Origin: a virus
Virus record (IMG/VR): IMGVR_UViG_3300006749_000192
Span: 1 to 20,431 of that record
Strand: one strand, 5' to 3'
Length of the DNA: 20,431 nucleotides
Positions 7,930 through 16,019 of this stretch are shown piece after piece. Below the pieces are notes generated by a model. The model was given only the letters and a program-made list of their open reading frames with translations, had not been told where the DNA came from and ran no database searches. The position numbers were made by a program, and so were the translations under genes. The number at the start of each line of letters is the position of its first letter. Positions within the stretch are counted from its first letter, which is position 1.

Positions 7930-7931
7930 TC

Positions 7932-8357
7932 ATGACGACAAAGCGCGAATCAATCCTGGCTGATATTGCCTCAAGCCTTGCAGGCACGGTGCAGGTTGGA
8001 ACGCGCATCTATCGCAGCCGTGTTGTGCCGTTGAGTCGCGGAGAGTCCCCGGCCATTGTTGTTGAGCCTGTCTCTGACACTGCAGAACAAAACACCTCGC
8101 TGCCAACTCTTGACTGGAGTTTGACTGTCCGCGTTTCAGTCATTTGCCGTGGTGCAGTGCCAGACCAACAAGCAGATCCAATCGTTGAAGACATGCACAG
8201 TAAAATCGTTGCCGATCTGACTTTGGGGGGCTACGCCATCGACGTTCAACCTGAGTCAGTCAGCTTTGAAATCCTTGATTCCGATCAACCTGCAGGCGTT
8301 ATTTCTTGCACTTACGTTGTCCGATATAGGACGTCAGTGGCAGACTTAACCAGTTGA
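7932..8357 (+). CDS. Tail terminator/completion protein (gpU-like)
   Basis: 141 residues. Alpha/beta protein with an N-terminal helix (RESILADIASSLAG), a strand with TRIYRSRVVPL, a PAIVVEPVSD strand, a long beta segment LDWSLTVRVSVICRG, a helix around ADPIVEDMHSKIVADL and a final strand pair (ISCTYVVRYRT). This order is that of the tail terminator/completion family that caps the tail tube at its head-proximal end (gpU-like; HK97 gp10 class proteins are the alternative). Position just before the tube gene fits. The ATG at 7932 is preferred over a TTG at 7899; GGGG at 7921-7924 is a weak Shine-Dalgarno. Confidence 0.72.
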   Translation: MTTKRESILADIASSLAGTVQVGTRIYRSRVVPLSRGESPAIVVEPVSDTAEQNTSLPTLDWSLTVRVSVICRGAVPDQQADPIVEDMHSKIVADLTLGGYAIDVQPESVSFEILDSDQPAGVISCTYVVRYRTSVADLTS

Positions 8358-8369
8358 CTTACGGCTACG

Positions 8370-8534
8370 ATGGAAAGCGTAACCCCAGGCGAAGGCGGCT
8401 CGTATCTGCTGGACCCTAAAACAGGCAAGGTTCAAGTCCTGCACAAGACCGAGCCAGCACCCACCACTTCTCAATCTGAGGATCTGAACGATGCCCCTGA
8501 AGTCTCGGAAACGTCTCCTGAGGAGCAAGATTGA
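8370..8534 (+). CDS. Small acidic hypothetical protein overlapping the tail tube start
   Basis: 54 residues: MESVTPGEGGSYLLDPKTGK, then VQVLHKTEPAPT and a Ser/Glu/Asp-rich tail ending SPEEQD. It overlaps the first 44 bases of the tail tube gene in another frame and contains the tube gene's Shine-Dalgarno (TGAGGAT at 8476-8482). The motif GGSYLLDPKTG followed by a disordered acidic tail resembles short proteins found beside tail tube genes of other siphophages, so I regard it as a real gene. Function unknown. Without it there would be a 133-base gap in an otherwise gapless operon. Confidence 0.55.
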   Translation: MESVTPGEGGSYLLDPKTGKVQVLHKTEPAPTTSQSEDLNDAPEVSETSPEEQD

Positions 8535-9423
8535 AAGCAGCTATGGCACGGATCCAACCCCTGCCGGAACAGATGCTGTTCTTGTCCGAAGCCTCGAAAT
8601 CACTCCCCTCAACGCTGACGTTGTTGAGCGTGAGTTGGTTCGGCCTTACCTAGGGAACTATGAACAGCTGCTTGCCAATCAGCACGTTGAGGTCACTTTT
8701 GAGGTTGAACTTGCGGGTTCAGGCACAGCTGGAACGGCGCCTGCTTGGGGGCCAATCTTCCGGGCTTGCGGGCTAAGCGAAACCATTGCAGCAAACACCT
8801 CTGTTACTTACGCACCAGTAAGCAGCAGCTTTGAGAGTTGCACCATTTACTTTGACAACGACGGTGTCCTCCACAAGATTCTCGGTTGTCGGGGGACTTT
8901 CTCGATAACTTGTGAGCTGAATGCCATTCCGGTGATCTCTTTCACCATGACTGGGCTCTACACAGAGCCGACGGATGTTGCTATTCCTACCGCTACCTAC
9001 AACGATCAGGCCACGCCAGTGTTGTTCCGTCAGGGCAACACCAGCAGCTTCGAGATCATGAGCTATGCGGGTGCACTGCAGTCATTTAGTCTCGATATGG
9101 CGAATGAAGTCCTTTATCGTGAACTGGTAGGCGGCACAAAATCCGTAGAGATCACTGATCGACGTCCCGCTGGTGAGGTTGTCATTGAGGCCCCAACAAT
9201 TTCCGCCAAAAACTTCTTTAGTGCGGCAACTGGTACAGCTACTGGCAGCCTGAACTTCACTCACGGTACAGTTGCGGGGAACATTGTTGACTTCAGTTCT
9301 CCTCAGACTGACGTTGGGGCTCCGGCTTATTCCGACCAAGATGGCATCCAAATGATGACTCTTCCCTACATGTCAACTCCGACGACAGCTGGCAACAATG
9401 AACTATCACTCATCCTGACTTGA
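8491..9423 (+). CDS. Major tail tube protein
   Basis: 310 residues. Stacks as hexameric rings to make the tail tube. The N-terminus (SKIESSYGTDPTPAGTDAV), the core LVRPYLGNYEQL, then FEVELAGSGTAGTAPAWGP, FRACGLSET and the SSFESCTIYFDNDGVLHK segment are characteristic of the long tail tube family of lambda-like siphophages; the second half is beta-rich with FTMTGLYTEPTDV and an IEAPTISAKNF strand that could form an additional surface domain. Start at 8491 has TGAGGAT about 8 bases upstream and overlaps the preceding small ORF. Position just before the chaperone pair and tape measure supports the call. Confidence 0.9.
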   Translation: MPLKSRKRLLRSKIESSYGTDPTPAGTDAVLVRSLEITPLNADVVERELVRPYLGNYEQLLANQHVEVTFEVELAGSGTAGTAPAWGPIFRACGLSETIAANTSVTYAPVSSSFESCTIYFDNDGVLHKILGCRGTFSITCELNAIPVISFTMTGLYTEPTDVAIPTATYNDQATPVLFRQGNTSSFEIMSYAGALQSFSLDMANEVLYRELVGGTKSVEITDRRPAGEVVIEAPTISAKNFFSAATGTATGSLNFTHGTVAGNIVDFSSPQTDVGAPAYSDQDGIQMMTLPYMSTPTTAGNNELSLILT

Positions 9424-9426
9424 TTT

Positions 9427-9801
9427 ATGGCCTTCGTTCTCAAGCAATCGGATACCTACACTTGGCCGATCACGCTTGTGATTCCTGTTGATGGCGGCAG
9501 GCGCGAAAAACACACCTTCGATGGTGAGTTCAAGCGTCTGCCTCAAACGCGCATCAATGAGATTGTTCGCATTGCGCGGGCAACGGAACGTAACCGTTTC
9601 GATGCTGAAGAGGAAGTCCTAGAGGATCAAGCAGCTTGTGCTGAGATCTTGGTGGGTTGGTCGAACGTTGTAGACGATGACGGCAACGAAATCCCGTTTA
9701 GTGTCTCTGCGCTTGACCAGCTTTTAGAGCTTCCAACCATCGCCGGACAAATCGTCCGCGCATGGTTTGAAAGCCTTGAGGTGGCCAAGAGAAAAAACTG
9801 A
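9427..9801 (+). CDS. Tail assembly chaperone (gpG-like), 0-frame product
   Basis: 124 residues, acidic and mostly helical, with an N-terminal beta hairpin (YTWPITLVIPVDGGRREKHT) and GEFKRLPQTRINEIVRI. Size, fold pattern and position between tail tube and tape measure mark it as the first tail assembly chaperone, the counterpart of lambda gpG, which coats the tape measure during tail assembly. The gene ends at a slippery A_AAA_AAC heptamer immediately before TGA (9799-9801), in the correct phase for -1 slippage onto the downstream ORF. The ATG lies three bases after the tail tube stop. Confidence 0.85.
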   Translation: MAFVLKQSDTYTWPITLVIPVDGGRREKHTFDGEFKRLPQTRINEIVRIARATERNRFDAEEEVLEDQAACAEILVGWSNVVDDDGNEIPFSVSALDQLLELPTIAGQIVRAWFESLEVAKRKN

Positions 9802-9840
9802 CTGAGGCTGTCGATCACTGGTTTAGTGATAACGGCAGCC
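9792..9840 (+). other. Programmed -1 ribosomal frameshift signal: slippery heptamer plus hairpin
   Basis: A_AAA_AAC at 9792-9798 in 0-frame phase (codons AGA AAA AAC, then TGA). Seven bases on, 9806-9813 pairs with 9833-9840 (8 bp including one T-G) and 9814-9819 with 9825-9830 (6 bp), with an AA bulge at 9831-9832 and a 5-base loop GGTTT. Spacer length and stem stability are those of known stimulators. Slipping back one base reads through into the downstream ORF with no stop. Confidence 0.88.
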
Positions 9841-10169
9841 AAAACGATGAATTGAAACGCGATGCAGAGCGGCTGAATATTGAGCTGCCTGCTGAGATGT
9901 TTGAGCCTGAGACCTTCGCGATATGGCCTGAGCATCTCGACGTTCTTGAGATGTTCTTGCGTTGTCAGACGCAGTGGCGGTCCGGCCCTAATGGCGTAAT
10001 AGGGCTTGATTACAGCGTGGTGCTAGAGCTTTGCCGGCTTTATGATGTGCAAGACAGGAAACAGCTGCTCAACGATTTGCAAGTGATGGAAGGTCATGCC
10101 CTTCAACTGATCGCTGAGGCTGCTGAAAAGCAGCAAAAGGCTGCCCGCCGTAAATCCAGGAAATCATGA
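9798..10169 (+). CDS. Tail assembly chaperone T-part (DUF1799-like), made as G-T frameshift fusion
   Basis: The -1 frame is open from the slippery site: after slippage it reads LTEAVDHWFSDNGS and on into RDAERLNIELPAEMFEPE, ending at 10169 with an ATGA overlap with the tape measure gene. This gives 123 codons and a 247-residue fusion with the upstream chaperone. The sequence (TFAIWPEHLDVLEMFLRCQT ... GLDYSVVLELCRLYDV) resembles the DUF1799 family that occupies the lambda T position. There is no well-placed ATG; the only early independent start would be a TTG at 9852 without a Shine-Dalgarno, so the frameshift is the likely route. The C-terminal tail is basic (KQQKAARRKSRKS). The T portion is expected to recruit tail tube subunits to the G-coated tape measure. 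Confidence 0.85.
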   Translation: MTEAVDHWFSDNGSQNDELKRDAERLNIELPAEMFEPETFAIWPEHLDVLEMFLRCQTQWRSGPNGVIGLDYSVVLELCRLYDVQDRKQLLNDLQVMEGHALQLIAEAAEKQQKAARRKSRKS

Positions 10170-12877
10170 ACCTAGACACCGTTCTGCGGATTACGGCAAG
10201 GGTCACGGGCGTTCGTGAATTCACAAAGCTCGATCGAGCAATCAAGAAGAGTGAAAAGGTTGCAAGGGAGGCTGAGAAGGGCTTCAAGAAAATGCTTGAT
10301 TCCCGTCTGTTTAGGACTGCTGCAGTTGCGGCCGCAGGTTTAACTGCAGCGATTGCTCTGTCAACCAAGGCTGCTATTGACTTTGAATCGTCAATGGCTG
10401 GTGTGCGCAAAGTTGTTGACGGATTAGATAGCCCGAAAGCTTTAGCTGAAATCAAGCAAGAGCTTTTAGAGATTTCAAACAATTCACCTTTAACGGCCAA
10501 AGGGTTTGCTGATATTTATGCAGCTGCAGGACAAGCCGGCATAGCAAGAGAGAATCTCAAAGAATTTGCTCTGCTGACCGAACAGGTTGCTGTCGCTTTT
10601 GACATGACTGCGGAAGAAGCAGGAACGGCGATGGCAAAGCTTCAAACGTCGCTTGGCTTGACTTTGCCTGAAGTTGATAGCTTGACTGACGCGATGAACC
10701 ATTTAAGCAATAACAGTGCAAGCACTGCTGCTGAATTGGTTGATTTCACTTTGCGTGCAGGGCAAGCGGGTCAATCGGCTGGGCTTACTGCTGAGCAAAC
10801 TGCTGCCTTTGGTTCAGCGATGATTGCATCTGGAGCCGAGGCAAACGTTGCGGCTACAAGCTTCAGAAACATGGTAAAAGCTTTGTCGCGTGGTCCAAGC
10901 ATGACTGATCGGCAAATTGGGGCATTAGATCGTCTCGGCTTTGCGCAAAGTGATGCTGTTACCAATGAGGCTATTTACACAGATCAAGTTAGAACGCAAA
11001 GTGAATCACGGATAAGCATTGCACGGCATGAAACTGATCAGTTGGCAAAAGAACTGAACCGTCGTTTCCGTGATCAGATGACAATCATCCGGGACGGCTT
11101 GGATGATGAAACTGAAGAATTTACAGAAAGGTTGCAAGATCAAGCTGACGCTCGGATTACAGCTTTGCAACGTCAGCAAAGAGAAGAAATAGAGGCTGCA
11201 CGAAAGCGTGTGGAAATTAATGGCACTTCTGCACAGAAAGAGATTCATGCAATCCAGGACGCATTTGATCAGCGGATTGATGCTGTAAGAGACAAGCTCG
11301 GCGATGAGCTGAAAGAACGTCGCCGTGCAGATCGAGACAGGCTGACGGCGATTCAGGATGACATGAATGATCGGAAGGAGGCTGAGCTGGCGGGCCTTGA
11401 ATCAAATTTCAATGAACTGAAAAACAAAGAGCAGGCTTTAATGAAGGAAAGGATTGCAGAGATAGAAGCAGCAGCAAAAGAAGGTGCAACTATGGCTGCC
11501 GAAGCTTTAGCAAAAGGTTTGCAGGAGGATGCCATTGGGACAATCACCGACGTTTTTAATCGCATTCGCGAACTGCCCAAAGAGGCTCAGCTGTCTGTTG
11601 TGTCTGATCTGTTTGGCGATGAAGCCAGGGCCATTTTGCCTCTGATCAATAACACTCAATTGCTTGAAGACGCGATGCGTTTGGTGGGAGAGAAAACTGC
11701 CTTTGCAGGCTCTAGGTTGGATGAATACCTTGTCCAATCTGCAACTACTGCCAACGAAATTAAAGAGGCGCAAGGCCAAGTGGAGAATTTAGCCATTGTT
11801 TTTGGGCAAACATTCGCACCGGCTTTGGCAGGTTTGCTTGAAGCTTTTGCCCCTGTGATTCAGGCTTTCACTTGGCTGATTCAAAACGTTCCTGGACTTG
11901 GCCCAGTCCTTGGCATCTTGAGTGTTGCTTTTATTGGCTTGATTGCGATTCTGCCAGCTATAGGTGGCTTAGTGACACTAATGGCTGCTATTGGGAGCAA
12001 GGCCGCTCTATTTGCAGGGTTAGCTACAGCAATTGGCTTGATTAAAGGAGCGTTCTTGGCTGTTGCAGCAGTGCTGACTGGGCCTTTAGGGCTCGCTGCA
12101 TTGCTTGTCATTGCGATTGGATCTGTCTATGCCTTCCGCGATGAGATTGGTCAGATCTTTGCCAACATTGCAGAAGGTATTAGCATTACTCTTCAAACTC
12201 TTGGTGAAACGTTTACTATAGGGTTCCAGGCAATTTACGATTTTGTTTCTGGCATTTTTCAGCAAATCTTCGACTTTTACAACAACACTTTTATCCAACC
12301 AGTAGTCACTACCGCGCAACAACTTCATGAAACTTTTATTGGAATCTTTCACGCAATTGGTGAGGCAATACGGTCGCCATTTGTGGCTGCATTTGCATCA
12401 GTCAAGGCTGTGATGAACAGCATTGTTCAGCGAATTGCTTCAGGCGTCAACGCTGCAATCCAAATTATCAATAGAGTTATTGCAGGTGCAAACAGGCTTC
12501 CAGCCGTGAACATTCCATTTGTTCCTTTTGTTCAAGTTCCTGCGTTTGCAGAAGGTGGAATGGTTACAGGTCCAACACTCGGCTTGGTTGGTGAAGCCGG
12601 GCCGGAATATATAATTCCGGCTGGCAAAGCACAGGCATTTGCTGAAAACATTCTCGCCGGTGTGCGTGGCCCTGCAGCCATTCCACGTTTTGCTGAGGGT
12701 GGCTTTGTTGCTCCATCAACTGCAAACGTAAACATCCAAACAGGAGCTGTGACGCGCATGGGCGGTCAAGATTTTGTGACCAAATCGGATATGTCGCGAG
12801 CTGTGCAATCTGGAGTCAAGCAAACGTTAGATCTTTTGCGCCGTGATGGCACTTTGCGTTCGAGGTTGGCTCTTTAA
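10166..12877 (+). CDS. Tail tape measure protein (TP901 family)
   Basis: 903 residues. Sets tail length and passes into or through the cell envelope on ejection. Seen: N-terminal basic helix (1-45) and hydrophobic helix 50-70; TP901 core from about 70 to 260 (FESSMAGVRKVVDGL, AAAGQAGI, ASTAAELVDFTLRAG, MVKALSRGPSMTDRQ); a highly charged coiled-coil insertion about 262-446; core resumes at GLQEDAIGTITDVFNRI and VVSDLFGDEARAILPLINN (451-496); hydrophobic segments about 576-607, 612-636 and 639-657; aromatic helical region 660-735; and a C-terminal FAEGGMVTGPTLGLVGEAGP motif typical of tape measures. By the usual rule of about 1.5 angstrom per residue the tail would be near 135 nm. No lysozyme or peptidase domain seen. 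Starts in an ATGA overlap. Confidence 0.95.
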   Translation: MNLDTVLRITARVTGVREFTKLDRAIKKSEKVAREAEKGFKKMLDSRLFRTAAVAAAGLTAAIALSTKAAIDFESSMAGVRKVVDGLDSPKALAEIKQELLEISNNSPLTAKGFADIYAAAGQAGIARENLKEFALLTEQVAVAFDMTAEEAGTAMAKLQTSLGLTLPEVDSLTDAMNHLSNNSASTAAELVDFTLRAGQAGQSAGLTAEQTAAFGSAMIASGAEANVAATSFRNMVKALSRGPSMTDRQIGALDRLGFAQSDAVTNEAIYTDQVRTQSESRISIARHETDQLAKELNRRFRDQMTIIRDGLDDETEEFTERLQDQADARITALQRQQREEIEAARKRVEINGTSAQKEIHAIQDAFDQRIDAVRDKLGDELKERRRADRDRLTAIQDDMNDRKEAELAGLESNFNELKNKEQALMKERIAEIEAAAKEGATMAAEALAKGLQEDAIGTITDVFNRIRELPKEAQLSVVSDLFGDEARAILPLINNTQLLEDAMRLVGEKTAFAGSRLDEYLVQSATTANEIKEAQGQVENLAIVFGQTFAPALAGLLEAFAPVIQAFTWLIQNVPGLGPVLGILSVAFIGLIAILPAIGGLVTLMAAIGSKAALFAGLATAIGLIKGAFLAVAAVLTGPLGLAALLVIAIGSVYAFRDEIGQIFANIAEGISITLQTLGETFTIGFQAIYDFVSGIFQQIFDFYNNTFIQPVVTTAQQLHETFIGIFHAIGEAIRSPFVAAFASVKAVMNSIVQRIASGVNAAIQIINRVIAGANRLPAVNIPFVPFVQVPAFAEGGMVTGPTLGLVGEAGPEYIIPAGKAQAFAENILAGVRGPAAIPRFAEGGFVAPSTANVNIQTGAVTRMGGQDFVTKSDMSRAVQSGVKQTLDLLRRDGTLRSRLAL

Positions 12878-13389
12878 TGTCTACCACCTACGACATAATT
12901 TGCTTTCTTGAGTATTACGCAAGCCGCTCAAGTGTCGTCAGTGGCGGATATCGCACGCCAAGCAATCAATGGCAAAATTTTTACCCAGAGGGGCAGCAAT
13001 TAGGATCGGTTGATTCTGCTTCTAATTCTACGTTTTACTATCTTGCTTTTGATGTTGACGGGTTTGGCTCAACAGAAGCTTCAAGAATCAATGATTTGTC
13101 GATTGAGCTTGCAGCCACTGCTGAGTTAATCGACGTTACAGATGCTGCAATGGCTGCAGACAACTTGGTTATTGCGTCGCTGTATGTGCAGGACGCAGGC
13201 AGTGAAACTTTCGATACATCTTCAGCGCAGCTTGTAAGCCGTTATATAGGCAGCCTTGAAGAGGCTACGATTACAGACACCACGATTTCATGGACTATTA
13301 ACCCGTCAATCAATAAACTTAATCCTCAGGTGCCGACAAGAAAAGTTACGGTGAACATGTTGAACAAAACTAACCCAGGCATGCCATGA
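12877..13389 (+). CDS. Putative minor tail / tail tip protein
   Basis: 170 residues, beta-rich, TAATG overlap with the tape measure stop. Notable segments: FYYLAFDVDGFGSTEASRIN, NLVIASLYVQDAG, SAQLVSRYIGSLEEATITD and the C-terminal WTINPSINKLNPQVPTRKVT. The strand pattern ending in a proline-rich P-T-R-K motif is reminiscent of DUF1833/gpL-like minor tail proteins that link the tube end to the tip, but I am not sure of the family. Position straight after the tape measure makes a distal tail or tip role likely. Confidence 0.6.
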   Translation: MSTTYDIICFLEYYASRSSVVSGGYRTPSNQWQNFYPEGQQLGSVDSASNSTFYYLAFDVDGFGSTEASRINDLSIELAATAELIDVTDAAMAADNLVIASLYVQDAGSETFDTSSAQLVSRYIGSLEEATITDTTISWTINPSINKLNPQVPTRKVTVNMLNKTNPGMP

Positions 13390-13613
13390 ATGAAAACATT
13401 TTTGGGGATAATTTTTCCGTGATTTGTGCTGATGGCATTACGCGCGAAGGTTGCAGCCTAACTGTTTTTAATGAATCCTATGCTTATTTAGACAGTGAAG
13501 GCAAGTTGTTGGAAGGCGAACGAGCTGTTGTCACGACCTTATCGGGCAGTTTTGCTGTGACGCCCTATGAGTTGGCTATCATTACTAAAGAGTACGGACC
13601 TTTGAATATCTAA
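13386..13613 (+). CDS. Small hypothetical protein in tail tip cluster
   Basis: 75 residues, acidic, no cysteine pair motif beyond two isolated cysteines (in FSVICADG and REGCSL). Predicted mixed beta protein ending AVTPYELAIITKEYGPLNI. ATGA overlap with the preceding gene and TAATG overlap with the next, so clearly part of the operon. No family recognised. By position it could be a tip chaperone or small tip component. Confidence 0.6.
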   Translation: MNENIFGDNFSVICADGITREGCSLTVFNESYAYLDSEGKLLEGERAVVTTLSGSFAVTPYELAIITKEYGPLNI

Positions 13614-15646
13614 TGGCCGAAGGCACCGTTAAAATTGTTGGCCTCAAAGGTTCTTTAGCTAGCGCGGGCTCTGAGAAGGCCCCTAAGGCCACGCAAGGTA
13701 AATCAAAGCTTGTCAGTTCAAGCCAAAGAGCTGATGATGCCATTCAAAACACTAATAAACCACGCAATAACCCAGTTGTCGGCAAGGAACAAAAAACAGC
13801 GGCTGCGGGGGACACAGTCCCTATAATTTTTGGAAAACGTGTTAACAACCAAGGTGGCGTCTGGATCCAGCCGACTTTAGCCAAGCAAGCTTCTTATAAT
13901 TTTGTTGGCATCTTTTTATATCCACTGAGTCAGGGTGAACTTGTAAGCACTCCAGAAGTTTTCCAAACGTATGTTGGCCCGCAGCAAATACGCGCCAGAA
14001 GCGGGGCACTGCCAGTAATCACTAAATATTATTCGTCAGCTTCGGCAATGTCTGGGTCTCCTAGTTCCTGCCCAATCACAAGCGGGAAAATTTTTTGCGA
14101 CATAAACTCTAACTACTATATTGGGGGAGTTGCAAAGGCAGGCGGATTTGTCACGCTGGGAAGGGATTTTGACAACTTTCACACAGATAATGCAGGGCTA
14201 ACTATCGGCGTTGGAGATACAAGTAACAGCGTAATACAGGTGACTGGTGACAATTATTCTGCATGGGATGCAATCACGGGCGCAGACGTTACGGCCGCTT
14301 TTTTTACAAATATTGGTGTCAGCAACCCTGCTAGTTATAAATTTACATTTAATAGGAATCCAAGAACTGGGACTTTGATAGGCGGTCGCACTGTTGGCAC
14401 TATTGACAGAGGAATTGTCCTAAATGGAGGCACATTAGGGCAGTTGTTTCCGCCTATAACTAACGGCAACGCAGCTGCTTACGTGCATTTTGGCACGGGA
14501 AACCCTGTAAACGAACGCTTTGAAAATGCAACTGTAAATAATCAATTTGTCACCACGAACAGTGCTAGCACTGGCACTTTAGGTGGGGTGGTATCTGAGT
14601 TTGCAGCATCTCCAGTGGCTACACCAAGCAACCCAGGAAGTGGGTTCAATTTTACTGATTATGCAGATATAACTTGGCTTGAAATTCAAGGCAATCTTTA
14701 TGATGAAAGCAACCCGGCGACCGGCGAATACAAGATTTCTACGCGGCAGCTGGCTACGTTTATTGCGCAAGGCGTAAAAGTTCCGTTGTATAGCGCAGGA
14801 AGCCCAAGCAGCACCGGGGCTAGCAATCAATTTGTTGATCTTGCAATGTACCTTTTTTCACTTATTGGGCGTGTTGACGGCGCTAACACTGCAGACATTG
14901 CGACGCCGATTAGCGTAAGTAACCTGCAGGCGATTGCAGCCTTCAATTCTAATTCTGGAATGTTTTTCAATGGCATTATCGAGCAATCAGTTAATGTCGT
15001 TGAATTCATTTCAACCTTAGCCCCATTTTATCTATTGCATTTTATTAGCAGTAATGGCCAATATGCTTTTAAAACGTTGCTCCCCGTCACCTCAGGCAAT
15101 CAAATAAACGGAGGCGCTTTAACGCCTAGCGCGACATTTAATGAAAACAATATTATATCCGGCAGCTTTAACAAGCAATATGACCCGTCAGAGTCTCGCA
15201 GAGATATTCAATTGTCAGTCACTCTGCGTGATGCGAAGACAGCGCGGGTTGGCTTGCAAAAAAATAGAATTGTTCGTTTCGCAACTACATCCAACTCTGC
15301 CCCGGTTGAGCAGTTTGACATGACAGATGGCTGCACTAGCGAAGCTCACGCCGATCTGTTTGCAAAGTATGAGTTAGCAAAGCGGAAACACTCGACCCAT
15401 TCGATTACATTTGACACGCCCTTAATTACAAGCGGCCTTGAAATCATGGACCTTATTAAAGTTCAAAGACAGCGTAAAAACAGCGTTTACGATGACAGGA
15501 CGGAAATAGATTTTTATCAAATTACGTCTATTGCTCACTCGTCGGATGGCGTGTCAAGCGTAGCGGCAATGCACTTCCCTTTGAATGGGTCCAATGTCAG
15601 CGTTATTGCCAATGAAGTTTTAACCGGATCCTTCACGACAATCTGA
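13613..15646 (+). CDS. Tail tip / central hub protein (gpJ-like)
   Basis: 677 residues. A low-complexity Lys/Ala/Ser N-terminus (1-65) precedes the segment DTVPIIFGKRVNNQGGVWIQ, which has the P-I-x-x-G-x-R-x-x-G-x pattern of tail hub proteins. The second half contains NSGMFFNGIIEQSVNVVEFI and FYLLHFISSNGQYAF, typical of hub domain folds, then a C-terminal domain with AHADLFAKYELAKRKHSTHS and a YQITSIAHSSDGVSS strand pair, like the Ile/Tyr 'y-I-t-s-i' ends of gpJ-family hubs. It is shorter than lambda gpJ (1132) and lacks obvious fibronectin repeats, so receptor binding is probably carried by the separate fibre. Codon use looks more AT-rich than in the head genes. Confidence 0.68.
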   Translation: MAEGTVKIVGLKGSLASAGSEKAPKATQGKSKLVSSSQRADDAIQNTNKPRNNPVVGKEQKTAAAGDTVPIIFGKRVNNQGGVWIQPTLAKQASYNFVGIFLYPLSQGELVSTPEVFQTYVGPQQIRARSGALPVITKYYSSASAMSGSPSSCPITSGKIFCDINSNYYIGGVAKAGGFVTLGRDFDNFHTDNAGLTIGVGDTSNSVIQVTGDNYSAWDAITGADVTAAFFTNIGVSNPASYKFTFNRNPRTGTLIGGRTVGTIDRGIVLNGGTLGQLFPPITNGNAAAYVHFGTGNPVNERFENATVNNQFVTTNSASTGTLGGVVSEFAASPVATPSNPGSGFNFTDYADITWLEIQGNLYDESNPATGEYKISTRQLATFIAQGVKVPLYSAGSPSSTGASNQFVDLAMYLFSLIGRVDGANTADIATPISVSNLQAIAAFNSNSGMFFNGIIEQSVNVVEFISTLAPFYLLHFISSNGQYAFKTLLPVTSGNQINGGALTPSATFNENNIISGSFNKQYDPSESRRDIQLSVTLRDAKTARVGLQKNRIVRFATTSNSAPVEQFDMTDGCTSEAHADLFAKYELAKRKHSTHSITFDTPLITSGLEIMDLIKVQRQRKNSVYDDRTEIDFYQITSIAHSSDGVSSVAAMHFPLNGSNVSVIANEVLTGSFTTI

Positions 15647-16017
15647 TGGCAACTTTCCCTTCTTTAGAGCCAGCAACGCGAGCATTGACCTTAGGTGATG
15701 TTCCGCAATTAACGCATGTAGCGACCTCAAGTATTGATGTGAGATTTGTGCAGGGCTCAGATCGTGTTTTGCAAAACTTGTCTCTTGGTTATGAGAATTT
15801 GTCAGAAACGGAGGCACAGCAAATTATTGATCATTTCAACGGGCAGGAAGGCAGCCTAATTTCATTTGATTTGCCAAACATCATTTGGAGTGGCTATTCG
15901 GCGCCCCCGGTTAGTGCGTCAGATTATAAATTTATTTATGCTGCCGGTTTAGATATAAGCAACGTATCGCCTTTGAGGTACAACGTTGCCGTTGAATTGA
16001 CAACCATCCCGGTTTAA
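15646..16017 (+). CDS. Tail tip protein, gpM-like paralogue 1
   Basis: 123 residues. Begins MATFPSLEPATRALTLGDVP, continues with a GSDRVLQNLSLGYENLSETE strand-helix unit and WSGYSAPPVSASDY. It shares this arrangement with the next gene (FP-x-L-x-P-x-x-R, GD-x-PQ, GS-x-R-x-x-Q-x-LSL, NLSET, WSGY-x-x-PP), so the two are tandem paralogues. The pattern resembles lambda gpM / Phage_min_tail proteins, which in lambda bind near the end of the tail tube and iron-sulfur tip. TGATG overlap with the hub gene. Confidence 0.68.
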   Translation: MATFPSLEPATRALTLGDVPQLTHVATSSIDVRFVQGSDRVLQNLSLGYENLSETEAQQIIDHFNGQEGSLISFDLPNIIWSGYSAPPVSASDYKFIYAAGLDISNVSPLRYNVAVELTTIPV

Positions 16018-16019
16018 TT

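Noticed and set aside
7899-7931. TTG-started longer tail terminator protein
   Set aside because: The ATG at 7932 gives a family-like N-terminus, and the TTG start would overlap the mini-ORF without a ribosome binding site.
9852-10169. Independent gene with a TTG start for the DUF1799-like protein
   Set aside because: No Shine-Dalgarno, rare start codon, and the -1 frame is open back to the slippery heptamer; the frameshift product explains it better.
10166-12877. Lysozyme or peptidase domain in the tape measure protein
   Set aside because: No catalytic motif of a lysozyme, transglycosylase or M23 peptidase could be seen; hydrophobic and coiled-coil segments account for the length.
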